A stretch of 53,540 bases of DNA from an uncultured Lachnospiraceae bacterium. Its GTDB lineage: Bacteria; Bacillota; Clostridia; Lachnospirales; Lachnospiraceae. The position numbers and the translations under genes are program-made. A model generated the notes under the pieces. It was not told the origin of the DNA. It saw only the letters and a program-made list of their open reading frames with translations, and did not search any database. This document shows, one piece after another, positions 1-7,905 of the stretch. Each line of letters opens with the position of its first letter. The first letter of the stretch is position 1. Where the stretch lies: contig CARQVR010000018.1 of assembly GCA_949051815.1 (NCBI GenBank), positions 1-53,540 of the forward strand, given 5' to 3'.

Positions 1-92
1 ATTTTATAGGCAATGGGAATATCATAATTGTATTCCGAAATCGCCACAAACGCTTCGTCTTTTTTCGCATACAAATAAGCTCTGTTTGCCAA
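1..92 (-). CDS. Partial unknown protein, N-terminus only
   Basis: Reading leftward from a TTG codon, the first about 30 residues begin MANRAYLYAKKDEAF and run off the window edge without a stop. An AGGAGG ribosome binding site lies seven bases before the TTG and overlaps the stop codon of the upstream dCMP deaminase gene, so the two are probably cotranscribed and translationally coupled. The MANR-YLY opening resembles a family of uncharacterised proteins that I recall only vaguely, so no function is assigned. The start is supported by the ribosome binding site alone. Confidence 0.5.
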   Translation of the reverse strand, partial: MANRAYLYAKKDEAFVAISEYNYDIPIAYK

Positions 93-103
93 ATCTTATC
101 CTC

Positions 104-592
104 CTAATACCCGAACGTCCCCTCCAGAGACTCGTCCTCGTCAATCCATTGCTGCACCGGAATTACCCGGTACTCATCCTCCGTATCGCGGACATAAACC
201 GTCTCGATCCCCGCATTGATGATCTGCCTCTTACACATGGAACAACTACAGGAATTTTTCACATACTCCCCAGTGTCCGCCTCCACCCCCGTCAGGTACA
301 TGGCGCTGCCGATCATCTTGTCCCGCGACGCGCTGATGATGGCATTGGTTTCCGCATGGACGCTGCGGCAAAGTTCATACCGCTCCCCTCGTGGAATCGC
401 CATCTTCTGCCGGATGCACTCCCCCACGTCATTACAGTTCTTCCTGCCTCTGGGCGCACCCACATAGCCCGTCGCAATCACCTCATCATTTTTGACAATC
501 ACCGCACCGTAATGTCTGCGCAGGCAGGTGGAACGCTGTGCCACCATCTTTGCCAGGTCCAGATAATAATTTACTTTGTCTCTTCTCTCCAT
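104..592 (-). CDS. dCMP deaminase family protein (ComEB-like)
   Basis: A 162-residue zinc-dependent nucleotide deaminase. Family members convert dCMP to dUMP for dTTP synthesis in the cytoplasm. The zinc site is visible as HAE (residues 79-81) and a Cys-rich SCSMC segment (Cys117 and Cys120); the HAE glutamate is the proton shuttle. The length fits ComEB/dCMP deaminases. The ATG at 592 was chosen because GGGAGG lies eight bases before it; an upstream in-frame ATG would add 12 residues that look non-coding. Its stop codon overlaps the ribosome binding site of the next leftward gene. Another CMP/dCMP-type deaminase acting on a different base is possible. Confidence 0.85.
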   Translation of the reverse strand: MERRDKVNYYLDLAKMVAQRSTCLRRHYGAVIVKNDEVIATGYVGAPRGRKNCNDVGECIRQKMAIPRGERYELCRSVHAETNAIISASRDKMIGSAMYLTGVEADTGEYVKNSCSCSMCKRQIINAGIETVYVRDTEDEYRVIPVQQWIDEDESLEGTFGY

Positions 593-689
593 CGCATTGC
601 CCTCCCTAATTAAATATACTCTGTCCAAAAATGAAGTTCATTCCTGTCCCCTGCTCTTATTTCCGAAATACACGTTGAGATACACGCCA

Positions 690-1106
690 TCACCCCAGGC
701 CCTTCCGCAAAATTATTTCCAGCGGCTCCTCCGGCAGCATTAAAGATCCGCAATCCACATACCCGTTCTTCCGATAAAAAAACTGCGCCTGCTCGCTTGA
801 CAGTGTGGATGTCAAAACCATTCCGTATCCGCTCTCCTTCATCTCTTTTTCCCAGAACATGACAAGCTGCCTGCCATAGCCCTGTCCCCTGTATTCCTCC
901 AGCAGATACAGCATATTCATAAACGGAATCTCATCCCAAAACAGGTTGAACCGCAGCCAGCCCGCGAAATGATCGTTCTGATACATGACCAGAACTCTTT
1001 TTAAAGCAATCGCGTTTTTCAATTCCGTTTCCCTGATATGCTTATCGTGTTTGCTAATCGTTTCAAAATCCTTTTCCCCGGCATAGCGAATCGTGTTGCT
1101 GCCCAC
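690..1106 (-). CDS. GNAT family N-acetyltransferase
   Basis: A 138-residue acetyltransferase that transfers the acetyl group of acetyl-CoA to an unknown amine. The acetyl-CoA loop is visible as YRGQGYGRQL (around residues 73-82, the R/Q-x-x-G-x-G/A motif), followed by the C-terminal FYRKNGY segment typical of the fold. It lies 12 bases downstream of the flavodoxin-like gene and is probably in the same leftward operon. The substrate cannot be told from the sequence. Confidence 0.8.
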   Translation of the reverse strand: MGSNTIRYAGEKDFETISKHDKHIRETELKNAIALKRVLVMYQNDHFAGWLRFNLFWDEIPFMNMLYLLEEYRGQGYGRQLVMFWEKEMKESGYGMVLTSTLSSEQAQFFYRKNGYVDCGSLMLPEEPLEIILRKGLG

Positions 1107-1118
1107 TTTCCAAGCCCC

Positions 1119-1811
1119 CTATGATCTCCACGGACGTTTACGCCCCGTCCATCCCATTCCCTTCCAATACTTTGCATCCCTCTCGTTAAAGCCCTTCCTC
1201 TGCATCAAGTGCATGGCAAAAAACCAGACTCTGGTCCTTATTCCCGGCTTTACCCGCCCATACTGCTTCCTGATCTTTTTCGCCAGAGCGGTGGTCGCCC
1301 GGTCAATCGAAGCCCTTTTCTTTTCACTGACGCCCTTCCACGTAATCGCGGCAACACCTTTCCCGTACCGGTATATTTTCCCGACACCCCAGAAAAACAG
1401 ACTGTCCGCCATATCTTTATTGGTCGAACCAAGTCCCGCGCCTGCCGCGGTAGAAATGCAGACGCCCTGCTTGCGAAACATGGACTTTTCCGGGCGGTGC
1501 ACCATCCACCGATATCCGTAATGGTCTAAAAACGCTTTCATAGCGCCTGTCGCGTGATATACATAGACAGGGCTTGCCAGAATAATCACATCCGCCTCAT
1601 CCATCGCGCTTGTGATTGGCGCAAGCGCCTCGTAATGAGGACAGATTTTTTCACCCTCCATAAAGCACTGATTACAGCCCACACAGAATCTATCGAAATC
1701 CCGCGGCAGGAAAAACTCCCTGCACGCCCCGCCGATTTTTTCGCCCAGCGCGTGCGCGATATGATAGGTAGATCCCTTGTGGCTTTGCCCGTGTATGATA
1801 ACTGTCTTCAT
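1119..1811 (-). CDS. Flavodoxin-like NAD(P)H-dependent oxidoreductase
   Basis: A 230-residue protein of the NADPH-dependent FMN reductase / iron-sulfur flavoprotein group. The N-terminus has the flavodoxin fold signature IIHGQSHKGSTYHIA (phosphate-binding loop), followed by CVGCNQCFMEGEKICPH, a four-Cys cluster (C-x2-C-x3-C plus a later Cys) as in flavoproteins that bind an iron-sulfur centre or use redox thiols, and the SPVYVYHATGAMKAFLDH flavin-binding loop. Its physiological substrate is unknown. The ATG at 1811 follows GGAGCGGAAAG; an in-frame ATG six codons upstream is less well placed. Confidence 0.8.
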   Translation of the reverse strand: MKTVIIHGQSHKGSTYHIAHALGEKIGGACREFFLPRDFDRFCVGCNQCFMEGEKICPHYEALAPITSAMDEADVIILASPVYVYHATGAMKAFLDHYGYRWMVHRPEKSMFRKQGVCISTAAGAGLGSTNKDMADSLFFWGVGKIYRYGKGVAAITWKGVSEKKRASIDRATTALAKKIRKQYGRVKPGIRTRVWFFAMHLMQRKGFNERDAKYWKGMGWTGRKRPWRS

Positions 1812-1843
1812 AACTTTCCGCTCCTTCACCTATTCATCATCCC

Positions 1844-2299
1844 TCACGCTCTATGCACATACATCCTCGACAGCTCCGCTTCCCCGTCCCCCTGCGCCAT
1901 GCAGAAGAACTCCCAGCCGTACCGCTCATAAAACGAGTCGTGATCAGTCAGAAGGTACAAGGTGCCGATTCCGCTCTCCTTCATATCGGCGCATACATAA
2001 TTTAACAGCGCGCCGGCAACGCCCATGCCGCGCCGGTCTTCCTCCGTATAAACCGCACAGACGTTCGGCGCAAGGTCCTTCCTGTCGTGGAAGTCGTTCT
2101 CGATCACGCCCATGCCGCCGATGATTCTGCCGTCCTCCACCGCCACATACCACTGCGGAACCGGATTTTTCCCTGTAAGGCTCTCCTCCATACTTTCCAC
2201 ATATGCCGCGAGAGGAATGCCCCATTTTTCATGAAACCACTGTGCCGCCCGGTCTTTGATTTCCGGCTGATCCGTCAACCGTATGATTTTATATTCCAT
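1844..2299 (-). CDS. GNAT family N-acetyltransferase
   Basis: A 151-residue acetyltransferase. The acetyl-CoA loop reads EEDRRGMGVAGALL (around residues 85-98) and the C-terminal beta-bulge region reads SFYERYGWEF. It is a second, different GNAT in the same leftward run, about 30 bases upstream of the flavoprotein gene. The ATG at 2299 has GAGGT nine bases before it; the longer frame extends 17 codons without a better site. The substrate is unknown. Confidence 0.8.
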   Translation of the reverse strand: MEYKIIRLTDQPEIKDRAAQWFHEKWGIPLAAYVESMEESLTGKNPVPQWYVAVEDGRIIGGMGVIENDFHDRKDLAPNVCAVYTEEDRRGMGVAGALLNYVCADMKESGIGTLYLLTDHDSFYERYGWEFFCMAQGDGEAELSRMYVHRA

Positions 2300-2338
2300 C
2301 GCATTACCTCTTGCCCTGTTTCTCTTTCCTCTTATTCC

Positions 2339-2384
2339 AAAAAGGCCCACAGCCCCACAGCCTCCCTGTGAGACAGCCTTCGCC
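2339..2384 (-). terminator. Rho-independent terminator after the HD gene
   Basis: On the minus strand an imperfect GC-rich stem (AGGCTGTCTCACAG pairing with CTGTG...GGGCCT) is followed by a run of T, just past the stop codon of the HD-domain gene. Confidence 0.6.
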
Positions 2385-2999
2385 CTACGGTTTCAGCCAT
2401 CCTGCCTCGATCGCATGGTCGATGTTAGCCGCAACCCAGTCATACACCTGCGGCATAAACTCTTTGATGACCGCCATCCGCTTTTCCACCGCAGCGCGGT
2501 TCGTTCCGCTCTCCACCCAGGTGTGCCCGTCCGTCAGCGTATTGTGAAAAAACGGCTGGAGTCTGTCCATACAGGCGGCGTACTTCGCATCCGCCGTCTC
2601 CATGGCGTCAAACTCTTCCCACATGCCGCGGATCATCTGTCCCTGTTCCCCCGGAAGCATGGCAAAAAGTTTGTCGGCGGCTTCCTTTTCCCGCGCTTCT
2701 TTGTCGGCGTTACCCTCTATATCGTAGGCAAAGGTATCCCCCGCATAGATCTCCACCAGGTCGTGCACCACGCACATCTGCACCACCCTGCCGATATCGA
2801 CAGGCTCTGTCGCGTATTCGGAAAAGAGCATTGCCATCACCGCGATATGCCAGGAATGCTCCGCATCGTTTTCCCTGCGGCTTTTGTCGAGCAGAAGCGT
2901 CCGCCGCAAAACGGAAGTCATCCGGTCAATTTCCGCTGTAAAGAGAAACCGGCGATCCAGCCTCTCGTCGCCGTTTGAAAGAAACTCCTGTATTCCCAT
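2385..2999 (-). CDS. HD domain phosphohydrolase (YfbR/HDDC2-like)
   Basis: A 204-residue HD-superfamily metal-dependent phosphohydrolase. Metal ligands are visible as His48 (AEHSWH), His79-Asp80 (VVHDLVEI) and Asp145 (ACMDRLQP), spaced as in the 5'-deoxynucleotidase YfbR / HDDC2 group, which hydrolyse nucleoside monophosphates. The C-terminal half also matches the usual HDDC2 length. The ATG at 2999 is preceded by GGAGG at five bases; the open frame continues 50 codons upstream but is rich in Lys/Gly/Arg and lacks a site. A role in nucleotide clean-up would agree with the dCMP deaminase three genes downstream, but this is inference. Confidence 0.8.
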   Translation of the reverse strand: MGIQEFLSNGDERLDRRFLFTAEIDRMTSVLRRTLLLDKSRRENDAEHSWHIAVMAMLFSEYATEPVDIGRVVQMCVVHDLVEIYAGDTFAYDIEGNADKEAREKEAADKLFAMLPGEQGQMIRGMWEEFDAMETADAKYAACMDRLQPFFHNTLTDGHTWVESGTNRAAVEKRMAVIKEFMPQVYDWVAANIDHAIEAGWLKP

Positions 3000-3196
3000 T
3001 TTTTCCTCCATTTCTGCGCTGCTCTTTGCGCATAATGAGTTTGCGCCTGTTCCTGTTTCTTCCTTCCCCGATTTCCTGCCGCGTTTCTTTCCACCATGCG
3101 GCATTGTTTTCCTCTTTCCTATCATACCGCCGTCAGCTTTATAACGCAACTGCCGCGTTCATACACAAAACGCTTTCGTATAACTATACAACACAT

Positions 3197-3266
3197 TTGC
3201 ATAATATGCAATTATTGTTTTATATTATGCATAATTATCACAAATATTCATGCCGGTTATGCATAA
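3197..3266 (+). promoter_or_regulatory. Three ArgR-like palindromes upstream of argG
   Basis: Three short palindromes built on TGCATAA lie directly upstream of the argG promoter: TTGCATAATATGCAA (3197-3211), ATTATGCATAAT (3224-3235) and TTATGCATAA (3257-3266). ArgR/AhrC operators are tandem AT-rich palindromes of about 18 bases, so the arrangement and target gene fit. The assignment is inference because the core differs from the classic TGAAT half-site. The surrounding 400-base gap between the HD gene and argG is otherwise AT-rich and holds the divergent promoters. Confidence 0.45.
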
Positions 3267-3274
3267 ATTTACAC

Positions 3275-3303
3275 TTGCATTCTCCACCGTCTTGTTGTAT
3301 ATT
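3275..3303 (+). promoter_or_regulatory. Sigma-A promoter of argG
   Basis: A -35 box TTGCAT (3275-3280), a 17-base spacer and a -10 box TATATT (3298-3303) stand about 100 bases before the argG start codon and immediately downstream of the palindromes. Confidence 0.6.
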
Positions 3304-3403
3304 GTTTTAAGGACAGACGCGCCCTGCCAGATTCCGGCAGACGGTGCGCGCAGATCAGATATCCGTTATCAAACTATATTACATAATTTTGGAGGAAACA
3401 AAA

Positions 3404-4627
3404 ATGAAAGAAAAAGTAGTTCTTGCGTATTCCGGCGGACTTGATACGACCGTTATCATCCCCTGGTTAAAGGAAAATTTTGACTATGAAGTCATCTGCG
3501 TGTGCGGCAACTGCGGCCAGGCGGAGGAGCTTGACGGCCTTGAGGAGCGCGCGCTCTCAAGCGGCGCATCCAAGCTCTATATTGAGGATCTGACCGACGA
3601 ATTTTGTGATGACTTTATCGTGCCCTGCGTACAGGCGCACGCCGTATACGAGAATAAATACCTTCTCGGCACATCCATGGCAAGACCCGTGATCGCCAAG
3701 AAACTGGTTGAGATCGCCCGCAAGGAAGGCGCAACCGCCATCTGCCACGGCGCGACAGGCAAGGGCAACGACCAGATCCGTTTCGAGCTGGGTATCAAAG
3801 CGCTCGCTCCCGACTTAAAAATCATTGCCGCATGGAGAAATGAAAAGTGGAACTTAAACTCCCGCGAGGAGGAGATCGAATACTGCAAACAGCACGGCAT
3901 CAACCTTCCCTTCTCCGCAGATTCCAGCTACAGCCGCGACCGCAACCTCTGGCACATCAGCCATGAGGGATTAGAGCTGGAAGACCCTGCAAACGAGCCT
4001 GATTACGGGCATCTGCTTGTGCTCGGCACCACGCCCGAGAAAGCGCCCGAGGAAGGCGAGTATGTGACCATGACCTTTGAGAAGGGCATTCCCACTTCCG
4101 TAAACGGCAAAAAGATGAAAGTGGCTGATATCATTGCTACCTTAAACGAGCTGGGCGGCAGACACGGCATCGGCATCGTTGACATCGTGGAAAACCGCGT
4201 AGTGGGCATGAAATCCCGCGGTGTGTACGAGACGCCCGGCGGCACCATCCTCTACGAGGCGCACCAACAGCTTGAGGAGCTGATTCTAGACCGCGACACT
4301 TACGCGCTCAAGGCAGATCTTGGCAATAAGTTTGCACAGGTGGTATACGAGGGCAAGTGGTTCACCCCCCTTCGCGAGGCGCTGCAGGCATTCATCGAGT
4401 CCACCCAGCGGTATGTGACCGGCGAAGTGAAATTCAAGCTCTACAAGGGCAACATCATCAAGGCAGGCACCACCTCTCCGTACACACTTTACAACGAGAG
4501 CATCGCCTCCTTTACCACCGGCGATCTCTACGACCACCACGACGCGGAAGGCTTCATCAACCTCTTCGGTTTATCCTGCAAAGTTCGTGCCATGAAGATG
4601 CAGGAGCAGGGGGAGAAGCTGCTCTAA
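3404..4627 (+). CDS. argG: Argininosuccinate synthase
   Basis: A 407-residue cytoplasmic enzyme joining citrulline and aspartate with ATP to give argininosuccinate, the penultimate step of arginine synthesis. The ATP-pyrophosphatase P-loop AYSGGLDT (residues 8-15) is intact, and the SSYSRDRNLWHISHEG segment and GIGIVDIVENRVVGMKSRG segment are characteristic of ArgG. Length is normal. GGAGG lies nine bases before the ATG at 3404. argH is not adjacent, so the gene appears to be a single-gene transcript: it has its own promoter with candidate ArgR boxes and a strong terminator. Confidence 0.97.
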   Translation: MKEKVVLAYSGGLDTTVIIPWLKENFDYEVICVCGNCGQAEELDGLEERALSSGASKLYIEDLTDEFCDDFIVPCVQAHAVYENKYLLGTSMARPVIAKKLVEIARKEGATAICHGATGKGNDQIRFELGIKALAPDLKIIAAWRNEKWNLNSREEEIEYCKQHGINLPFSADSSYSRDRNLWHISHEGLELEDPANEPDYGHLLVLGTTPEKAPEEGEYVTMTFEKGIPTSVNGKKMKVADIIATLNELGGRHGIGIVDIVENRVVGMKSRGVYETPGGTILYEAHQQLEELILDRDTYALKADLGNKFAQVVYEGKWFTPLREALQAFIESTQRYVTGEVKFKLYKGNIIKAGTTSPYTLYNESIASFTTGDLYDHHDAEGFINLFGLSCKVRAMKMQEQGEKLL

Positions 4628-4673
4628 AGCGAAAACAGATCCTGCATATCGCAATTTCCTATGGAATAAGAAT

Positions 4674-4728
4674 CCCCGCGGCATTCTCCTCAGAGAATCC
4701 TGCGGGGTGTTTTGTTCTTTTTTTTTCG
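4674..4728 (+). terminator. Rho-independent terminator of argG
   Basis: A long stem (CCCCGCGGCATTCTC pairing with GAGAATCCTGCGGGG, loop CTCA) is followed by TGTTTTGTTC and nine T residues. Confidence 0.9.
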
Positions 4729-4762
4729 TTGCAAATGTGGTATGATGTACGGAAAGCAATGA

Positions 4763-4923
4763 GCAGTGCGCAGACGTAAGATGAAAAAATGGCAGCCTGC
4801 TGACAATTTTTTTATATTACGGATGCATAGGGCGAATGCCCGCGAGCGAGGAAAATCGTAGATTTTTCGAGCCTGCACTGCGTGATACAGGCGCAGACGT
4901 AAGATGAAAAAATGGCAGCCTGC
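4763..4923. repeat. Spacer element with 33-bp direct repeats and hairpins
   Basis: An identical 33-base sequence beginning GCGCAGACGTAAGATG occurs at 4768-4800 and 4891-4923. Between the copies lie small hairpins (GGGC-GAAT-GCCC; AAAATC-GTA-GATTTT) and an inverted pair GCAGTGC (4763-4769) / GCACTGC (4875-4881). The segment fills most of the 330-base gap between argG and the next gene. Parts of it (TTTTTCGAGCCT, GCGCAGACG) reappear in the element at the right end of the window. No convincing gene is seen in it; short ORFs starting at the ATG of each repeat copy lack ribosome binding sites. Confidence 0.7.
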
Positions 4924-4957
4924 CCACCAAAATACAAAAGGGAAAGTCTGATCTTAT

Positions 4958-5251
4958 ATGAACGTAATTTCACTGATTATCGTATATTTAGCCGTTGTCA
5001 ACTTCATAAGTTTCACCGTCATGGGCGTGGATAAACTCAAAGCGCGCAAACGCGCATGGCGCATTCCGGAAGCCACGCTTTTCGTGCTCGCCATCATCGG
5101 CGGCAGCGTCGGCTCCATTATCGGTATGCACCTGTTCCGCCACAAGACAAGGCACTGGTATTTTCTGTACGGCATGCCTGCCATCCTGCTCATTCAGGTG
5201 TTGATCGTGGTGGCGCTGCTGTCGTCCCCGATTGAATTTATGATTCTTTAA
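4958..5251 (+). CDS. DUF1294 small membrane protein
   Basis: A 97-residue protein with three or four hydrophobic segments and the DUF1294 hallmark pattern: an N-terminal membrane segment, MGVDKLKARKRAWRIPE, a glycine-rich segment IIGGSVGSIIGMHLFRHKTRH, and a last hydrophobic segment. The function of this family is not known. The start ATG has only a weak upstream site (AAAGGGAAAG), so a slightly different start is possible. It lies about 100 bases before the LytTR regulator gene and may be cotranscribed with it. Confidence 0.8.
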   Translation: MNVISLIIVYLAVVNFISFTVMGVDKLKARKRAWRIPEATLFVLAIIGGSVGSIIGMHLFRHKTRHWYFLYGMPAILLIQVLIVVALLSSPIEFMIL

Positions 5252-5352
5252 ACGCCCGTGCCGGCAGATTACGCCATCACAATCAAAAGGTTTTGGGATT
5301 GAAGATGAGAGCTTCTGCCGTAAATCATACCATATCATACGGAGGATTCTAT

Positions 5353-6126
5353 ATGCATATTGCGGTTTGTGATGATAATATTGCGGACAGAAAACAAATG
5401 GAACGCCTTCTCGGACGCGCCTCCGACCGGAGAATCCACACGACAGGCGTGCTCTATATTGATTCCTACGGAAATGTGGAGGCGGTTTTGCGTTCTCCCA
5501 TGCTCTACGACGCCTTTTTCATTGACATGACAAACGGACCGGTAAACGGTTTCCAGCTTGCCCGAAAGCTGATCGACGCGGGCGTTGTCGCCCCGATCAT
5601 CCTTTGCGTCTCCACCATCGACTACCCTTCCGTCATTGAGGCGGCCCTCGCCAAAGTGCCGGATGACGTCACCGAGGCCTCCAATCACGATATTCTGCGC
5701 AGGCAGCTCCAGAAACAGGTCCTCTACCTGAACAAGCCGATCAAGGTGAGCGAGCTGGATGAAATGCTGGATCATGCGCAGAACCTGAAAGCGGAAACGG
5801 TTCCCACTATAGAACTGCGCGGAGAAAAGGACACGCTCTATGTCCATGAGGATGAAATACTCTATGCGGTGAAAAGCGGCAATTATCTCCATATCACGCT
5901 GACCGAAGGGCGCACCCTCGATATCCTGAGCACACTGCCCAATCTCCACGCGCAGCTTGCCATGTTCGCCCATTTTTTAATGGTATCCGAGCATTGTCTC
6001 ATCAACACGGACTCAGTGGAAAAGCTCTCCCTGCTCAAGCTGACCATGAAGGACGGAAAAAGTTTTTCCGTCTCCCCGCTGGAGCTTCCCAAATTAAAAA
6101 AAGCGCTGCGGGAAAACACACCGTAA
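5353..6126 (+). CDS. LytTR-family response regulator
   Basis: A 257-residue response regulator of the AgrA/LytR type. The receiver domain has the acidic pair Asp7-Asp8, a phospho-acceptor Asp58 (FFIDMTNG) and Lys128-Pro129 (YLNKP); the distance between Asp58 and Lys128 is longer than usual, suggesting an insert around residues 95-120. The C-terminal half (about 155-257) is a LytTR DNA-binding domain (YVHEDEILYAVKSGNYLHI... and MVSEHCLINTDSVEKL). GGAGG precedes the ATG. No partner histidine kinase is next to it, so it is an orphan regulator here; its targets are unknown. Confidence 0.88.
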   Translation: MHIAVCDDNIADRKQMERLLGRASDRRIHTTGVLYIDSYGNVEAVLRSPMLYDAFFIDMTNGPVNGFQLARKLIDAGVVAPIILCVSTIDYPSVIEAALAKVPDDVTEASNHDILRRQLQKQVLYLNKPIKVSELDEMLDHAQNLKAETVPTIELRGEKDTLYVHEDEILYAVKSGNYLHITLTEGRTLDILSTLPNLHAQLAMFAHFLMVSEHCLINTDSVEKLSLLKLTMKDGKSFSVSPLELPKLKKALRENTP

Positions 6127-6185
6127 CCGTTCTCCCGCAGCCCTCTTTCTGCTCTTACCACATCCCAAAATCTGAGCCCCGCACG

Positions 6186-6296
6186 GAGAATGCCCGTTTT
6201 CCGGCATTCTCCCAAGTGAAACGGAGTTGCGGAGCAACTCCTGGAACTTCTTAACGAAGCAGCCTTTGCTGCTGAGTTTTTAGAAGTTCCTTTCAC
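6186..6296. repeat. Compound palindromic element between convergent genes
   Basis: Three stacked inverted repeats fill the space between the LytTR gene and degV: GAGAATGCC (6186-6194) with GGCATTCTC (6203-6211); GGAGTTGC with GCAACTCC (6223-6241); and GGAACTTCT (6243-6251) with AGAAGTTCC (6282-6290) enclosing GCAGC/GCTGC. The last two are bracketed by GTGAAA (6216) and TTTCAC (6296). It probably ends transcription from both sides but has no long T-run; the first hairpin also occurs near 21.87 kb. Confidence 0.65.
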
Positions 6297-6300
6297 TTTG

Positions 6301-7137
6301 TTATAATGTCACAATCACGCCGCCGTCGTTGGCATACATGCTGCTGACCCCGGCGGTGTCCATAATCAGGACGCTTTTGTAGGAAGCCCGCTTCTCCATC
6401 AGACCGCGCATAAACTCCGCCCGCTCCGGACAGTTGCAGTGGGTAATCATGAGCGTTCTCTCCTCCGGCTTCTCCACATCGCCCACGATATAGTCCGCCA
6501 GTCTGGCAAGCGCCTTGTTGATGCCGATGGCCTGTCCCTTCTGTTCGATAACACCAAGATTTCCCACCATCACCGGTTTAATATTCAGGGTAGACGCCAC
6601 CAGCGCCTTCACACCGCTCAAACGGCCGTTTTTCCTGAGCGTCTCCAGATTATCCAGCACAAAATAAGTGCGCATCTGCCGTTTAAAGGTCTCCACCGCA
6701 TTCACCGTCTCCTCAAATCCAAGACCGGCCTCCTTGCAGGCGATGATCTTTTCCACAATCTGGGTCTCCCCGCAGCTTGCAGACTCGGAATCAAATACAT
6801 GAATCTTCTTTTCACCGTATTTTTCCACATAGAGGCTTTTTCCCAGCTCCGCGCTGTTATAACTGCCGCTTAAGTGGGAGGAAAGCGTCACTGCATAGAT
6901 CTCTTCCGCCCCGTCATGGTATGCCTCCCTGTATTTCTCCGGGGAGGGACAGGAAGATTTGGGGCACTGCGGATAATCCGCCACCTTCTTCAAAAATTCC
7001 TTCTGGTTAAAGTTCTCATCGTCCTGAATGATATAGTCGCCCACTTCCAATCCAAGCGGGACACTCTGAAACCTACTGTCATTTTTATAGTTCTCCGGCA
7101 GCTCACAGCAGCTGTCTGCCACAATTTTATACCCCAT
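6301..7137 (-). CDS. DegV family fatty-acid-binding protein
   Basis: A 278-residue DegV-fold protein. Family members (FakB) bind a fatty acid and present it to the kinase FakA for phosphorylation, feeding exogenous fatty acids into phospholipids. Visible motifs are VADSCCELP at the N-terminus, KSSCPSPEKY (residues about 60-69, the T/S-S-x-P-S/T region), TLSSHLSGSYNSA (about 83-95) that grips the carboxylate, and ENLETLRKNGRLSG-like segment DNLETLRKNGRLSG. GGAGG lies four bases before the ATG. fakA is not nearby. A second DegV domain is fused to a kinase at 28.8-31.5 kb. Confidence 0.9.
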   Translation of the reverse strand: MGYKIVADSCCELPENYKNDSRFQSVPLGLEVGDYIIQDDENFNQKEFLKKVADYPQCPKSSCPSPEKYREAYHDGAEEIYAVTLSSHLSGSYNSAELGKSLYVEKYGEKKIHVFDSESASCGETQIVEKIIACKEAGLGFEETVNAVETFKRQMRTYFVLDNLETLRKNGRLSGVKALVASTLNIKPVMVGNLGVIEQKGQAIGINKALARLADYIVGDVEKPEERTLMITHCNCPERAEFMRGLMEKRASYKSVLIMDTAGVSSMYANDGGVIVTL

Positions 7138-7178
7138 AAAGCCTCCATAACTGTTTTACATAGTTTTTATTACTACTT

Positions 7179-7207
7179 ATACTATCATAGAATACCCGTT
7201 TTTGCAA
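7179..7207 (-). promoter_or_regulatory. Sigma-A promoter of the DegV gene
   Basis: On the minus strand TTGCAA (7207-7202), a 17-base spacer and TAGTAT (7184-7179) stand 40 bases before the degV start codon. Confidence 0.6.
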
Positions 7208-7293
7208 ATCACAATTATTTTTTACAATTTACGCCAGGTCATCCTACATGCACGCAAATCCGGCGCGGCGGCAAAATTGCTGAAAAATATTCG

Positions 7294-7322
7294 TTGCAAT
7301 TCCCCTGTAATCATTTTACAAT
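7294..7322 (+). promoter_or_regulatory. Sigma-A promoter of the DUF5721 gene
   Basis: TTGCAA (7294-7299), 17 bases, then TACAAT (7317-7322), 43 bases before the start codon of the rightward gene. Confidence 0.6.
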
Positions 7323-7365
7323 CAAAGATGAAACAGCATAGAAAATACCCATAGAAAGGCAGCAC

Positions 7366-7869
7366 ATGATCGCATTACAGATAAAAAACGTGAAACAGTT
7401 TATGAATCAGCTTCTGACCGGAGACGCTTTCGACTCCTTTTTGCTGGAGCAGGCTACCATCAGCACCTACAGCACTTTTACAATTGATGGACGGGAAAAC
7501 AGAGCGTTCTATACCTCCGAAGAATGGGATGACAGGGAAATCAGACCCCACGAATTTGTACAGTGGAAGAAAATACGCCCTGTCTGTTTTGATCTGATCA
7601 AGGGAAAGCGCACGCCTGCCGCCTTTCATTTCGTGCTGCATCTGATCCCCGAATACACGGCTTCTCTCCTGGAAAAGGGCGACACCACAGTCACACCGGA
7701 TCAGGTGAAGGCTTTCGTCCTCAACATAAAATATGACGGCTCCGCCCTCACGCTCATCACCGGAACCGCCTTCCACACCTTTCTCATGGATAAGACGCCG
7801 GACGCGCTTTGGGACAGAGCCGTCAGACAATTTTTAACGAAACGTCAGATCGACTACGAGGAGACATAA
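7366..7869 (+). CDS. DUF5721 family protein
   Basis: A 167-residue soluble protein whose opening (MIALQIKNVKQFMNQLLTG, then FDSFLLEQATISTYSTFTIDG) matches what I know of DUF5721, a conserved Lachnospiraceae family without known function. It has no signal peptide, membrane segment or catalytic motif that I can name. The gene stands alone, rightward, with its own promoter, between the divergent degV gene and the convergent sigma-factor operon. GAAAGG lies before the ATG. Confidence 0.7.
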   Translation: MIALQIKNVKQFMNQLLTGDAFDSFLLEQATISTYSTFTIDGRENRAFYTSEEWDDREIRPHEFVQWKKIRPVCFDLIKGKRTPAAFHFVLHLIPEYTASLLEKGDTTVTPDQVKAFVLNIKYDGSALTLITGTAFHTFLMDKTPDALWDRAVRQFLTKRQIDYEET

Positions 7870-7905
7870 ATCTGCCGTGAGTGATTAGAAGTGCTTTTCA
7901 CTCTA

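Noticed and set aside
4781..4858. Short peptide starting MKKWQPA in the duplicated repeat
   Set aside because: The frame begins in both repeat copies but diverges and stops quickly, with no ribosome binding site; it more likely reflects the repeat itself.
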